64,000 nt of DNA from Streptomyces sp. MH60 (GTDB lineage: Bacteria; Actinomycetota; Actinomycetes; Streptomycetales; Streptomycetaceae), in contig NZ_MULI01000032.1 in NCBI RefSeq assembly GCF_002939385.1, positions 1 through 64,000 on the forward strand. Reading direction: 5' to 3'. The notes under the pieces were generated by a model that had not been told where the DNA came from, made no database searches, and saw only the letters and a list, made by a program, of their open reading frames with translations. This document shows, in pieces, positions 9,628 through 17,301 of the stretch. How positions within the stretch are numbered: the first letter of the stretch is position 1; every line of letters begins with the position of its first letter. The translations under genes and the position numbers were made by a program.

Positions 9628-9655
9628 GGGGCGGTACGGATCTCCGTACCGCCCC
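9628..9655. terminator. Strong hairpin terminator
   Basis: 13-base perfect arms (GGGGCGGTACGGA / TCCGTACCGCCCC) with a minimal loop, between the ABC operon and the convergent methyltransferase gene. Confidence 0.85.
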
Positions 9656-9669
9656 TTCGGCGTGTGGTC

Positions 9670-10467
9670 CTACTTGACCGCCAGCAGCAGGGTGTCCGAC
9701 GGCGAGCACCACACCGGCCGCGCCTCGCCGAAGCCCTTCTCGCGCAGCACGCGCGCGTGCCAGGCCGCCGAGGGCATCTCGCCGTCGGCGTGCTCGCCGT
9801 AGATCTCGAAGCGGCGGGCGGTGGGCCCGGCGAGCGCCGGGTCCTTGGCGGCGAGCTGCCACCACTCGGACCAGTCCAGCGCGCCCTCGCCCTTGGCGGC
9901 GTCCATCCGCGCGTGCCGCTGGGCGCGCTCGGCCGCGTTGATCCTGGGCGTCGTGTCGTCGATCATGTGGTCCGCGTTCATGAAGACACCACCGTCGCGG
10001 ACCAGCTCCGCGACCCGCCCGTAGAGATCCGCGAGGGGTTCGGCGTGCAACCAGTGCAGGGCCGTCGCGGTCAGCACGGCGTCGTACGCGTCGTACGGCA
10101 GCTTCGACGGCCAGTCGGGGTCCTTGAGGTCGGCGGTGACGAAGGAGACCCGCTCGTCGCCCGCGAAGGTGCCCTCGGCGATGGCGAGGAGCGCGGGGTC
10201 GAGGTCCACGCCGGTGCTCGTGGCCTCCGGGAACCTGGCGAGCAGCCGGGCCGTGATGGTGCCGGTGCCGCAGGCCAGGTCGAGCACGCGGGGCGCGGGG
10301 CCGACGAGCGCCTCGACCATGTCGAGCATGATCCGGAACCGATCCTCGCGGTCCGGCATGTACCACTCCTGCTGCCGGTCCCAGCTGTGCTGCCAGGCCT
10401 GCCAGTCGGCACCCGCCGCGGCGGTCGTGGTGGTCGTGGTGGCCGTGGTGGTGTCCGCGTTCGTCAT
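9670..10467 (-). CDS. Class I SAM-dependent methyltransferase
   Basis: 265 residues. The N-terminus has a Thr/Ala run (TTTATTTTTTAAA) of unknown meaning. SAM-binding motif I is VLDLACGTGTITARLL; the acidic loop TGVDLDP and post-motif VLTATALHWL resemble trans-aconitate methyltransferase-like enzymes. The ATG at 10467 has GGAGGGG upstream. It is divergent from the CGNR gene. Substrate unknown. Confidence 0.82.
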   Translation of the reverse strand: MTNADTTTATTTTTTAAAGADWQAWQHSWDRQQEWYMPDREDRFRIMLDMVEALVGPAPRVLDLACGTGTITARLLARFPEATSTGVDLDPALLAIAEGTFAGDERVSFVTADLKDPDWPSKLPYDAYDAVLTATALHWLHAEPLADLYGRVAELVRDGGVFMNADHMIDDTTPRINAAERAQRHARMDAAKGEGALDWSEWWQLAAKDPALAGPTARRFEIYGEHADGEMPSAAWHARVLREKGFGEARPVWCSPSDTLLLAVK

Positions 10468-10565
10468 CGAGCCCCTCCGATTTGCCTCGCGTAATACCCT
10501 GGAAGCACGATCAGCTGTTACCTGACCGCAGGCACGACCCTAGAGCCCCTTCGTAAGGACTACAA

Positions 10566-11195
10566 GTGGAACTGGCCTATTACTCGGATTACGCCGTACG
10601 TCTCGTCAACACCGAGGAACCGTCGCGCGGCCAGGACTCCCTGACCTCGGTGGAGGCCGTCCGTGAGCTCTTCGGCGCCAATCAGTCGGCGGCCCGGCGC
10701 GCGTCCGACGCCGACGTGACCCGGTTCCGCTCGGTCCGGGGACGGCTGCGCGCGGTCTTCGAGGCGGCCGACGGCGGCGACGAGACCCTCGCCGTGGACC
10801 TGCTGAACTCACTGCTCCTGGAGTTCCCGGTGAGCCCGCAGATCTCCGGGCACGACCACCGCGCGGAGGACGGCAGCCCGCTGTGGCACATGCACCTGGC
10901 GGACCACCCCTCCAACGCGACCGCCGGTTTCGCCGCCATCGCGGCGATGGGCCTGGCCTTCCACCTCACCGAGTACGGGGTGGACCGGCTGGGCCTGTGC
11001 GAGGCGGCCCCCTGCCGCAACGCCTACCTGGACACCTCCACCAACCGCTCCCGGCGCTACTGCTCCGACCGCTGCGCCACCCGCGCCAACGTGGCGGCCT
11101 ACCGCGCCCGCAAGCGCCTGGAGGCGGACCGGTCGGCCAGCACCGGCCTGACCGCCGACAGTGCCCAGCGGACCACGGCGAGCGGCGAACGCTGA
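10566..11195 (+). CDS. CGNR zinc-finger / ABATE-domain transcriptional regulator
   Basis: 209 residues. The N-terminal ABATE region (LAYYSDYAVRLVNTEEP) is followed by a C-terminal zinc finger: LGLCEAAPCRNAYLDTSTNR, then RRYCSDRCATRANVAAYRAR. The four Cys of the finger and the NxxxxxxxxRRYCS pattern define the family, which binds DNA. GTG start with AAGGA upstream. Its last 97 bp overlap the 3' end of the oppositely oriented sodX gene. Ligand and targets unknown. Confidence 0.85.
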   Translation: MELAYYSDYAVRLVNTEEPSRGQDSLTSVEAVRELFGANQSAARRASDADVTRFRSVRGRLRAVFEAADGGDETLAVDLLNSLLLEFPVSPQISGHDHRAEDGSPLWHMHLADHPSNATAGFAAIAAMGLAFHLTEYGVDRLGLCEAAPCRNAYLDTSTNRSRRYCSDRCATRANVAAYRARKRLEADRSASTGLTADSAQRTTASGER

Positions 11196-11536
11196 CCCGG
11201 CCGCGGCGGCCGGTAGCGGAACCGGACCCTGCCCAGCACCAAGTCCTGCGGGACCACCCCGTAGTCGGTGCTGTCCCCGCCCGCGAACGCGTTGTCCCCG
11301 AGTACCCACCAGCCGGCCCCGCGCCGTTCGGCCGCCCGCTTGACCACGAGCAGGTCCTGCTGGAAGGGGTGCCGCAGTACGACCACGTCACCCGGCCGGA
11401 CCCGCGCTCCCCAGTGCACGAGCAGCACGTCACCGTGGTGCAGCGTGGGCACCATCGACGGCCCGGTCACCTCGGCCGGCCCGAAGGGCAACGCCCCTCT
11501 GGCACGCTCGGTCTCCTGCGACAGTTGCTCCGGCAT
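11099..11536 (-). CDS. sodX: Nickel-type superoxide dismutase maturation protease
   Basis: 145 residues with the signal-peptidase I (S24/S26) fold. The catalytic Ser is in VTGPSMVPTLHHGDVLLVHWG (Ser27) and the Lys in DLLVVKRAAERR (Lys66), followed by GDNAFAGGDSTDYG. No membrane anchor is present, as is typical for SodX, which removes the N-terminal leader of pro-SodN so that His1 can bind nickel. GGAGGT lies 8 nt before the ATG at 11536. The gene is divergent from sodN and overlaps the CGNR gene tail to tail. Confidence 0.92.
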   Translation of the reverse strand: MPEQLSQETERARGALPFGPAEVTGPSMVPTLHHGDVLLVHWGARVRPGDVVVLRHPFQQDLLVVKRAAERRGAGWWVLGDNAFAGGDSTDYGVVPQDLVLGRVRFRYRPPRPGQRSPLAVVRWALSAVRPVLADRSASRRLRAR

Positions 11537-11681
11537 CACCCGGCACCTCCCCGGTCTTTCCTCCACCAGTCTCAGTCTCACCCCGGACTTTTGTCCTAAG
11601 CCCACGGGGGCACTCGCGAAATCGGGCCTCCCAGGGAGTAATGTCCCCCCTGAGAAGACGATCACGAGGAAGGAACGCTTC

Positions 11682-12077
11682 ATGCTTTCCCGCCTGTTTG
11701 CCCCCAAGGTCACGGTCAGCGCCCACTGCGACCTGCCCTGCGGCGTGTACGACCCGGCCCAGGCCCGCATCGAGGCGGAGTCGGTGAAGGCCGTCCAGGA
11801 GAAGATGGCCGGCAACGACGACCCGCACTTCCAGACGCGCGCCACGGTCATCAAGGAGCAGCGCGCCGAGCTGGCGAAGCACCACGTCTCCGTGCTGTGG
11901 AGCGACTACTTCAAGCCCCCGCACTTCGAGAAGTACCCGGAGCTGCACCAGCTGGTCAACGACACCCTGAAGGCCCTGTCTGCCGCCAAGGCCTCGAAGG
12001 ACCCGGCGACCGGTCAGAAGGCCCTGGACTACATCGCCCAGATCGACAAGATCTTCTGGGAGACCAAGAAGGCCTGA
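11682..12077 (+). CDS. sodN: Nickel superoxide dismutase precursor
   Basis: 131 residues. The 14-residue leader MLSRLFAPKVTVSA precedes the mature N-terminus HCDLPCGVYDP, the Ni-hook in which His1, Cys2 and Cys6 bind nickel. The rest is the four-helix bundle of the hexameric cytosolic enzyme, which dismutates superoxide. GAGGAAGGA precedes the ATG. In S. coelicolor the Ni/Fe SOD switch is governed by the Fur-family protein Nur; I did not find a clear Nur box here. Confidence 0.97.
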   Translation: MLSRLFAPKVTVSAHCDLPCGVYDPAQARIEAESVKAVQEKMAGNDDPHFQTRATVIKEQRAELAKHHVSVLWSDYFKPPHFEKYPELHQLVNDTLKALSAAKASKDPATGQKALDYIAQIDKIFWETKKA

Positions 12078-12084
12078 CGAACGT

Positions 12085-12176
12085 CAGCATCCCGGGGCCG
12101 GCGATCGGTGCACCATCGCAGGCCGCAGGACAGCCCGAAGGGGCCCGGCCGCCACCATGGCCGGGCCCCTTCGGCG
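12085..12176 (+). ncRNA. Probable 3'UTR-derived small RNA (s-SodF type)
   Basis: Published work in S. coelicolor describes a roughly 90-nt RNA processed from the sodN 3'UTR that anneals to sodF mRNA and lowers it when nickel is present. The equivalent segment here runs from just after the sodN stop to the strong hairpin ending at 12174. The boundaries are inferred from the reported size and the terminator; base-pairing to sodF cannot be tested in this window. Confidence 0.5.
12135..12174. terminator. Perfect 16-bp stem terminator between sodN and the reductase gene
   Basis: CCGAAGGGGCCCGGCC (12135-12150) pairs fully with 12159-12174 around an 8-nt loop. It serves both convergent genes and would form the 3' end of the sodN-derived RNA. 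Confidence 0.9.
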
Positions 12177-12197
12177 TGGGTCGGGGAGGGCGGCGGC

Positions 12198-12782
12198 TCA
12201 GCGCTTCCGGTGGTACGTCCGCACCACGGCGCCGTTGCCGAAGGTCCGCACCGAGTCCGGCACGAACTCGGTGACCTCGAAGCCGGAGGCGAACATGGGC
12301 ATGCCGGTGCCGAGCACCACCGGGTAGGTCTTGACGACCAGTTCGTCGACCTCGTCGGCCAGCTCGCCGGCGACGGCCGAGCCGCCGCACAGGTAGATGT
12401 CGAAGGCGCTGTCCTCCGCCTTCAACTCCCTGACCCTGCCGACCAGGTCCGCCGAGATGATCTCGACGTTCGGGTCGGGCGACTCGGTGAGCGTGCGCGA
12501 GGCGACGTACTCGCGCAGATGCGCGTACGGGCTGGTGATGCCCTCCTTGAGGGCCAGGTCGTAGCTGACCCTCCCCTGGACGACCGTGTCGAACCGCTTG
12601 TTCGGCAGGTCGTCGATGCCGAGCGGCCGACGGCCGTGGGTCGGCAGTGTCTCCGGGTACTCCGACTTCAGGAACTCGAAGAACTCCTCGTCGACGAACG
12701 GGACCATGAACGACGCGTCGCCGTCCGGGCCGCCGATGAAGCCGTCGATCGAGCAGGCGATGAAGTATGTGAGTTTGCGCAA
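12198..12782 (-). CDS. RibD C-terminal-domain (dihydrofolate-reductase-fold) protein
   Basis: 194 residues. The family signature is RKLTYFIACSIDGFIGGPDGD at the N-terminus, then RPLGIDDLPNKRFDTVVQGRVSY and DIYLCGGSAVAGEL with a C-terminal VVLGTGMPMF. These are NADPH-dependent reductase-like proteins of mostly unknown substrate. A TTG start at 12782 is preferred because GGGGAG lies 6 nt upstream and no ATG/GTG is nearby. The start codon lies within a TTTGCGCAAA palindrome (12774-12783). Confidence 0.8.
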   Translation of the reverse strand: MRKLTYFIACSIDGFIGGPDGDASFMVPFVDEEFFEFLKSEYPETLPTHGRRPLGIDDLPNKRFDTVVQGRVSYDLALKEGITSPYAHLREYVASRTLTESPDPNVEIISADLVGRVRELKAEDSAFDIYLCGGSAVAGELADEVDELVVKTYPVVLGTGMPMFASGFEVTEFVPDSVRTFGNGAVVRTYHRKR

Positions 12783-12862
12783 ACCGGTCTCCCCTTCGCG
12801 TTGACCACTACAGTCACAGTACTCTAGCCGTAGTGGCTTGGGGAGCGGATTGAATGAGGGGA

Positions 12863-13459
12863 CTACAGGGTCTGCGGCTCTCGCCACATCGGCCACATAC
12901 GGGGACCGTCCGGCAGGTCCAGGGCCCGGCCGGTGAACTCGAAGCCGAGACGCTCGTACAGCACCTTGCCGCGGGCACTGCTCGCCTCGAGGTAGGCGGG
13001 CAGCCCTTCGCGGTCGCAGCGGTCGAGGACGCTCTCGATCAGCGCGGCGCCCAGCCCCTCGCCCTGCCGCCCGGGGACGACGCCGATCATCCACAGGTAC
13101 TCGTGGGCCCGGCCGGTGGGGTGGATGCCGCCCGTGAGCCGGGCTATCAGCTCCACGCGCTCGTTCTCCGGGTCGACGGCCCGGCGGAGCTGTGCGGGAG
13201 CGCTCTCGGCGTCCTCGGGCTCGTCCGCCGGGACCGGCAGCCACAGCGCGCAGGCGGCACCGTCCTCGGTGAGGTCGATGTGCCCGTCGGCGAAGACGGC
13301 GTCGGCGAACGCGGCCATGAGCCGGTGGTGCGTCCGGCGCCGGTACTCCTCGCCGGGGAAGACCCAACTGCTCACCGGATCGTCCTGGAAAGCCTCGTCC
13401 AGCAACCGGACGACCAGATCCCGGTCGTCCTCCCCCGCCGTCCGGATCACCACACCCAT
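12863..13459 (-). CDS. GNAT-family N-acetyltransferase
   Basis: 198 residues, with EYLWMIGVVPGRQGEGLGAALIESVLDR as acetyl-CoA motif A and GKVLYERLGFEFTGR as motif B. The N-terminal half (LLDEAFQDDPVSSWVFPG) fits the subgroup of small-molecule acetyltransferases seen widely in Streptomyces. The ATG at 13459 has GGAGGGG upstream. Substrate unknown. Confidence 0.85.
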   Translation of the reverse strand: MGVVIRTAGEDDRDLVVRLLDEAFQDDPVSSWVFPGEEYRRRTHHRLMAAFADAVFADGHIDLTEDGAACALWLPVPADEPEDAESAPAQLRRAVDPENERVELIARLTGGIHPTGRAHEYLWMIGVVPGRQGEGLGAALIESVLDRCDREGLPAYLEASSARGKVLYERLGFEFTGRALDLPDGPRMWPMWREPQTL

Positions 13460-13669
13460 GCCTCGCCCCTCCGACTCAACACCGCTTGCGCATACGGCGG
13501 TTGAGCCTAGCCGCTGGGCCCGCACCCCAGTGGGAGAGACAGAGAGGCGGGCCCCGCACACCGTGGGGAAGTGCGGGACCCGCCGGACCGGAGCCGTCGG
13601 CGGTGCGGCCGTACGTCGGTCAGGTGCCGTACGGCCCTGCACGGGCTCCGGGGTCTTGCGTGGCGGCGC

Positions 13670-14830
13670 TCAGGTGCTGCGCCGGGTCACGAACTCGGCC
13701 AGCGCGAGCAGGCCGCCGGCCGCCTCCGGCTCGGGCACGGCACGGGCCAGCTCCTGCATGGCCCTCGCCATCCGGTCGGCCGCCTGGGCCTGCGCCCAGT
13801 CCCGGCCGCCGGCCCGCTCCACGGCCAGGGCGGTGTGCTCCAGGTCCTCCTTGCCCTCGTCGTACGGTGCCGCGTACAGCTCGGCCAGTTCGGCGGCGGC
13901 CGGGGTGCCGGAGGTCAGGGCGGCGACGACCGGCAGTGACTTCTTGCGGGCGGCCAGATCCGCGCCGGCCGGCTTGCCGGTGTGGCTCGGGTCGCCCCAT
14001 ATGCCGATGACGTCGTCGATGAGCTGGAAGGCCAGCCCGGCCTCCCGGCCGAAGGCGTCCAGCGCCTCGACGTCCTCCGGGGCCGCCCCCGCGTACAGCG
14101 CGCCGAGGGCGCAGGCGCAGCCCAGCAGGGCGCCCGTCTTGGCCTCGGCCATGGCGAGCGTCTCGTCGAGCGTGACCTCGCCCGGCGGGCGCCGTTCCAT
14201 GGCCGTGTCCGCGTGCTGGCCCTCGCACAGCTCCATGACGCAGTCGGCGAGCCGGGTGGCCGCCGCCGCGGACGCCGGGTGCGGGTCCGCGGCGAGCAGC
14301 CGCAGGGCGAGCGCCTGGAGGGCGTCCCCGGCGAGGATCGCGTCGGCGTCGCCGAACACCGTCCACGCGGTCGGCCGGTGCCGCCGGGTGGCGTCCCGGT
14401 CCATCACGTCGTCGTGCAGCAGGGTGAAGTTGTGGACCAGTTCCACCGCCGCGGCGGCCCGGCCGGCCGCCGCGCGGGCCGCCGACCCCCCGAGCGCGGT
14501 CGCCGCGGTGAGGACGAGCGCGGGGCGGATCGCCTTGCCCGCGTTGCCCGCCGCCGGTGTGCCGTCCGCGTGCTGCCAGCCGAAGTGGTAGAGCGCGATC
14601 CGGCGCATCGACTCGGGCAGCGAGGCGATGGCGGACCGCAGTTCGGGGTCGACCGACGCCCGTGACTCGCTCAGCAGTACGGCTGCCTCGTGCCCTTCGG
14701 CCACCGCCTGTCCCTGTCCGTCGGACGGCTCCCCCGGCTCCTTCTCGCGCTGCGTGCCGATGGGCGTGTGCCTTTCCGGCGTTCCGGTGGGACGGCGCGT
14801 CGCGGTGGCGCCGCGCGAGGTCTCCGTCAT
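13670..14830 (-). CDS. Polyprenyl diphosphate synthase, probable encapsulin cargo
   Basis: 386 residues. The first 60 are a Pro/Thr/Glu/Gln-rich disordered extension (MTETSRGATATRRPTG...) absent from ordinary synthases. The all-alpha prenyltransferase domain follows: GKAIRP (98-103, in place of the usual GKRxRP), first aspartate-rich motif HDDVMD (Asp140, 141, 144), second FQLIDDVIGIWGD (Asp272, 273). It should condense IPP with an allylic diphosphate, giving a C15-C20 product. It lies 85 bp downstream of, and codirectional with, the cNMP-domain shell gene. In family 2 encapsulin systems such N-terminal extensions load the enzyme into the shell, so that role is inferred. AAGGTGAG precedes the ATG. 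Confidence 0.9.
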   Translation of the reverse strand: MTETSRGATATRRPTGTPERHTPIGTQREKEPGEPSDGQGQAVAEGHEAAVLLSESRASVDPELRSAIASLPESMRRIALYHFGWQHADGTPAAGNAGKAIRPALVLTAATALGGSAARAAAGRAAAAVELVHNFTLLHDDVMDRDATRRHRPTAWTVFGDADAILAGDALQALALRLLAADPHPASAAAATRLADCVMELCEGQHADTAMERRPPGEVTLDETLAMAEAKTGALLGCACALGALYAGAAPEDVEALDAFGREAGLAFQLIDDVIGIWGDPSHTGKPAGADLAARKKSLPVVAALTSGTPAAAELAELYAAPYDEGKEDLEHTALAVERAGGRDWAQAQAADRMARAMQELARAVPEPEAAGGLLALAEFVTRRST

Positions 14831-14915
14831 GGACTCACCTTCCCCCTGGGCCCGTCCGTACCCCGGGGGTGTACCCGCCCGGGAGGGCGGGGACACGGTG
14901 TTCGGGACAGTGGCG

Positions 14916-16322
14916 TCACCGCCAGCGGCCGATCTCGACGTTCTCCAGGACGCCGAGCGCGTCCGGTACCAGGACGGCGGCCGAGTAGTAGGCCGTGACC
15001 AGGTACTTGATGACGGCCTGCTCGTTGATGCCCATGAAGCGGACCGACAGACTCGGCTCGATCTCGTCCGGGATGCCGGTGGCCCGCAGACCGATGACAC
15101 CCTGGTCCTGCTCGCCGGTACGCATCGCGATGATCGACGACGTACGGGCACCGGTGACCGGAATCTTGTTGCACGGGTAGATGGGCACACCGCGCCAGGT
15201 CGGGATGCGGTTCCCGGCGACGTCGATCGTCTCGGGGACGAGACCGCGCTTGTTGAGCTCGCGGCCGATGGCGGCGATGGCGCGCGGGTGGGCGAGGAGC
15301 AGCTTGGTGCCGCGCCGGCGGCTCAGCAGTTCGTCGAGGTCGTCCGGACCGGGGACGCCGTCGTGCGGCTGGATGCGCTGGTCGTACTCGCAGTTGTGCA
15401 GCAGGCCGAACTCACGGTTGTTGATGAGTTCGTGCTCCTGACGCTCCTTCAGCGCCTCGACCGTCAGCCGGATCTGCTGCTCGGTCTGGTTCATCGGCTG
15501 GTTGTACAGGTCAGCCACGCGCGAGTGGATGCGCAGCACGGTCTGGGCGACACTCAGCTCGTACTCACGGGGCCGGGCCTCGTAGTCGACGAAGGTGTGC
15601 GGGATGTCCGGCTCGCCGGTGTGGCCGGCCGCGAGGTCGATCTCCTTCTCGCCGTGCTTGTTGGTGCGCTGCTCCGGGATCGAGCGCCGCTGCTCCAGGT
15701 GCTCGCGCAGCGAGTCCGACCGCTCCGCGACCTGCTCCACCTCCTGGCGGGGCAGCACCAGCACCGTGCAGGCGGTGACCGTGCGGGCGGTGAACTCCCA
15801 GATGGCGTCCCCGTCGAGGAGCGCCTGGTCGCCGAAGTAGGCGCCGTCGGCGAGGACGCCGAGCACCGCGTCGTCGCCGTAGGGACCGGTGCCGACCTTC
15901 TCGATCTTGCCGTGCGCCAGCAGGTAGACCTCGTCGGCCCGGCCGCCGAACGAGGCGATGACCTCGCCGGGGCCGAACTCCCGCTGCTCACAGCGCTGCG
16001 CGAGTTCCGACAGGACCTCGTCGTCCGCGTACGCACGCAGGGCCGGCAGCTCGCCCAGCTCCGCGGGGATGACCTCGACGCGGTCGCCGGTCTTCACGAA
16101 CGTCACGCGACCGTCGCCGACGGCGAAGGTCAGACGCCGGTTGACCCGGTACGTGCCGCCCTGGATGTCCACCCAGGGGAGCGAGCGCAGCAGCCAGCGC
16201 GAGCTGATCTCCTGCATCTGGGGAACGGACTTGGTGGTGGTGGCCAGGTTCCGCGCGGCCGCCGTGCCGAGGCTCTGCTGCGGCCTGGTCTGCTCGGTGC
16301 GGACCTCTTCGCCTACCGACAT
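14916..16322 (-). CDS. Family 2B encapsulin shell protein with cyclic-nucleotide-binding domain (EshB-like)
   Basis: 468 residues. Residues 1-92 (SLGTAAARNLATTTKSVPQM) form the N-terminal shell part. About 93-210 is an inserted cNMP-binding beta-roll (FGPGEVIASFGGRADEVYLL, then YFGDQALLDGD and ARTVTACTVLVL). About 215-468 is the HK97-like shell region (ELSVAQTVLRIHSRVADLYN, LLAHPRAIAAIGRELNKRG, MGINEQAVIKYLVTAYYSAAVLV). Older annotation calls such proteins EshA/EshB nucleotide-binding proteins; they are now known as family 2B encapsulins. GGGAGGG lies before the ATG. The neighbouring polyprenyl synthase is the expected cargo. The cNMP ligand is unknown. Confidence 0.87.
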   Translation of the reverse strand: MSVGEEVRTEQTRPQQSLGTAAARNLATTTKSVPQMQEISSRWLLRSLPWVDIQGGTYRVNRRLTFAVGDGRVTFVKTGDRVEVIPAELGELPALRAYADDEVLSELAQRCEQREFGPGEVIASFGGRADEVYLLAHGKIEKVGTGPYGDDAVLGVLADGAYFGDQALLDGDAIWEFTARTVTACTVLVLPRQEVEQVAERSDSLREHLEQRRSIPEQRTNKHGEKEIDLAAGHTGEPDIPHTFVDYEARPREYELSVAQTVLRIHSRVADLYNQPMNQTEQQIRLTVEALKERQEHELINNREFGLLHNCEYDQRIQPHDGVPGPDDLDELLSRRRGTKLLLAHPRAIAAIGRELNKRGLVPETIDVAGNRIPTWRGVPIYPCNKIPVTGARTSSIIAMRTGEQDQGVIGLRATGIPDEIEPSLSVRFMGINEQAVIKYLVTAYYSAAVLVPDALGVLENVEIGRWR

Positions 16323-16649
16323 AAGGAATTGCCCTCCCGGTCATGCCGGACGGCTACGCCCGGCATCGATGTGCATGGACCAGCCTTCCTCACGGAGCGT
16401 GCCGGTGCTATTACACGAAAGAGCGGGAATGGATCACGTGCGGCCGGGGCAGATATGGGGGCTTGTCCGGCGTCTCGGCGACTTGCCCGGCTCCGTCCGG
16501 CCACGGTTGGGCACCCCTGGCCGGGATGAGATTGGCCGAAACGATTCGCACACGGACCGAGCAAGTAATAGGTGGTGCTCCGTGTCGGTACAAGCTCCGT
16601 ACGAGGCGGTGGCACCGGGCGGCCGTCACGCAGCGTGAAGGAGCCGAGC
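16323..16649. other. Divergent intergenic region, encapsulin / amidase
   Basis: No gene is supported here. A hairpin ATGCCGG (16343-16349) / CCGGCAT (16360-16366) sits in the leader of the encapsulin gene just beyond its RBS. Promoters for both directions should lie here; no strong consensus pair was found. Confidence 0.5.
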
Positions 16650-17240
16650 GTGGCCTCACCCATGTCCGCGAGCAGTTTCCTCAAGGCACTGAAGGCGGAG
16701 GGCCTCACCGTCGTCGAGGTCGGCGACTGGCGGGACCACAACCGCAACCACAAGGGCCCTTGGGGCCCCGTGCACGGTGTGATGATCCACCACACGGTCA
16801 CCAGGGGCAGCGCGCGGACGGTGGACATCTGCCGCACGGGCCACGAGAGCCTGCCCGGCCCCCTGTGCCACGGCGTCGTCACCAAGGACGGCAAGGTCCA
16901 CCTGGTCGGGTACGGCAGGGCCAATCACGCCGGTCTCGGCGACGACGACGTCCTGCGCGCGGTGATCGCGGAGAAGGCGCTGCCGCGGGACAACGAGGCG
17001 AACACCGACGGCAACCGGCACTTCTACGGCTTCGAGTGCGAGAACCTGGGCGACGGCGACGACCCCTGGCCGGCGGCGCAGCTGGAGGCCGTCGAGCGGG
17101 CCGCCGCGGCGGTGTGCCGCCACCACGGCTGGAACGAGCGGTCCGTCATCGGTCACCTGGAGTGGCAGCCGGGGAAGGTGGACCCGCGCGGCTTCACGAT
17201 GGCGTCGATGCGGGAGCGGATCCGGGACCGGCTGAAGTGA
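16650..17240 (+). CDS. N-acetylmuramoyl-L-alanine amidase (type 2 / PGRP fold)
   Basis: 196 residues without a signal peptide. VHGVMIHHTVT carries the first zinc His and GHLEWQPGKVDPRG the second His and the Asp ligand; FYGFECENLGDGDDPW and AVIAEKALPRDNEANTDGN complete an amidase_2 domain. It would cleave the MurNAc-L-Ala bond of peptidoglycan. The GTG at 16650 has GAAGGAG 6 nt upstream. Lack of an export signal suggests cytosolic recycling or holin-like release, as in phage endolysins, though no phage genes are near. Confidence 0.85.
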   Translation: MASPMSASSFLKALKAEGLTVVEVGDWRDHNRNHKGPWGPVHGVMIHHTVTRGSARTVDICRTGHESLPGPLCHGVVTKDGKVHLVGYGRANHAGLGDDDVLRAVIAEKALPRDNEANTDGNRHFYGFECENLGDGDDPWPAAQLEAVERAAAAVCRHHGWNERSVIGHLEWQPGKVDPRGFTMASMRERIRDRLK

Positions 17241-17301
17241 TCCGGGACCGGCCCGAGTGACCGGAGGCCGGCCCGAGTGACCGGGGCGCGAAGGACGTGA
17301 G

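Noticed and set aside
11537..11681. Nur-binding site between sodX and sodN
   Set aside because: No convincing TTGCAA-N5-TTGCAA-type element could be read.
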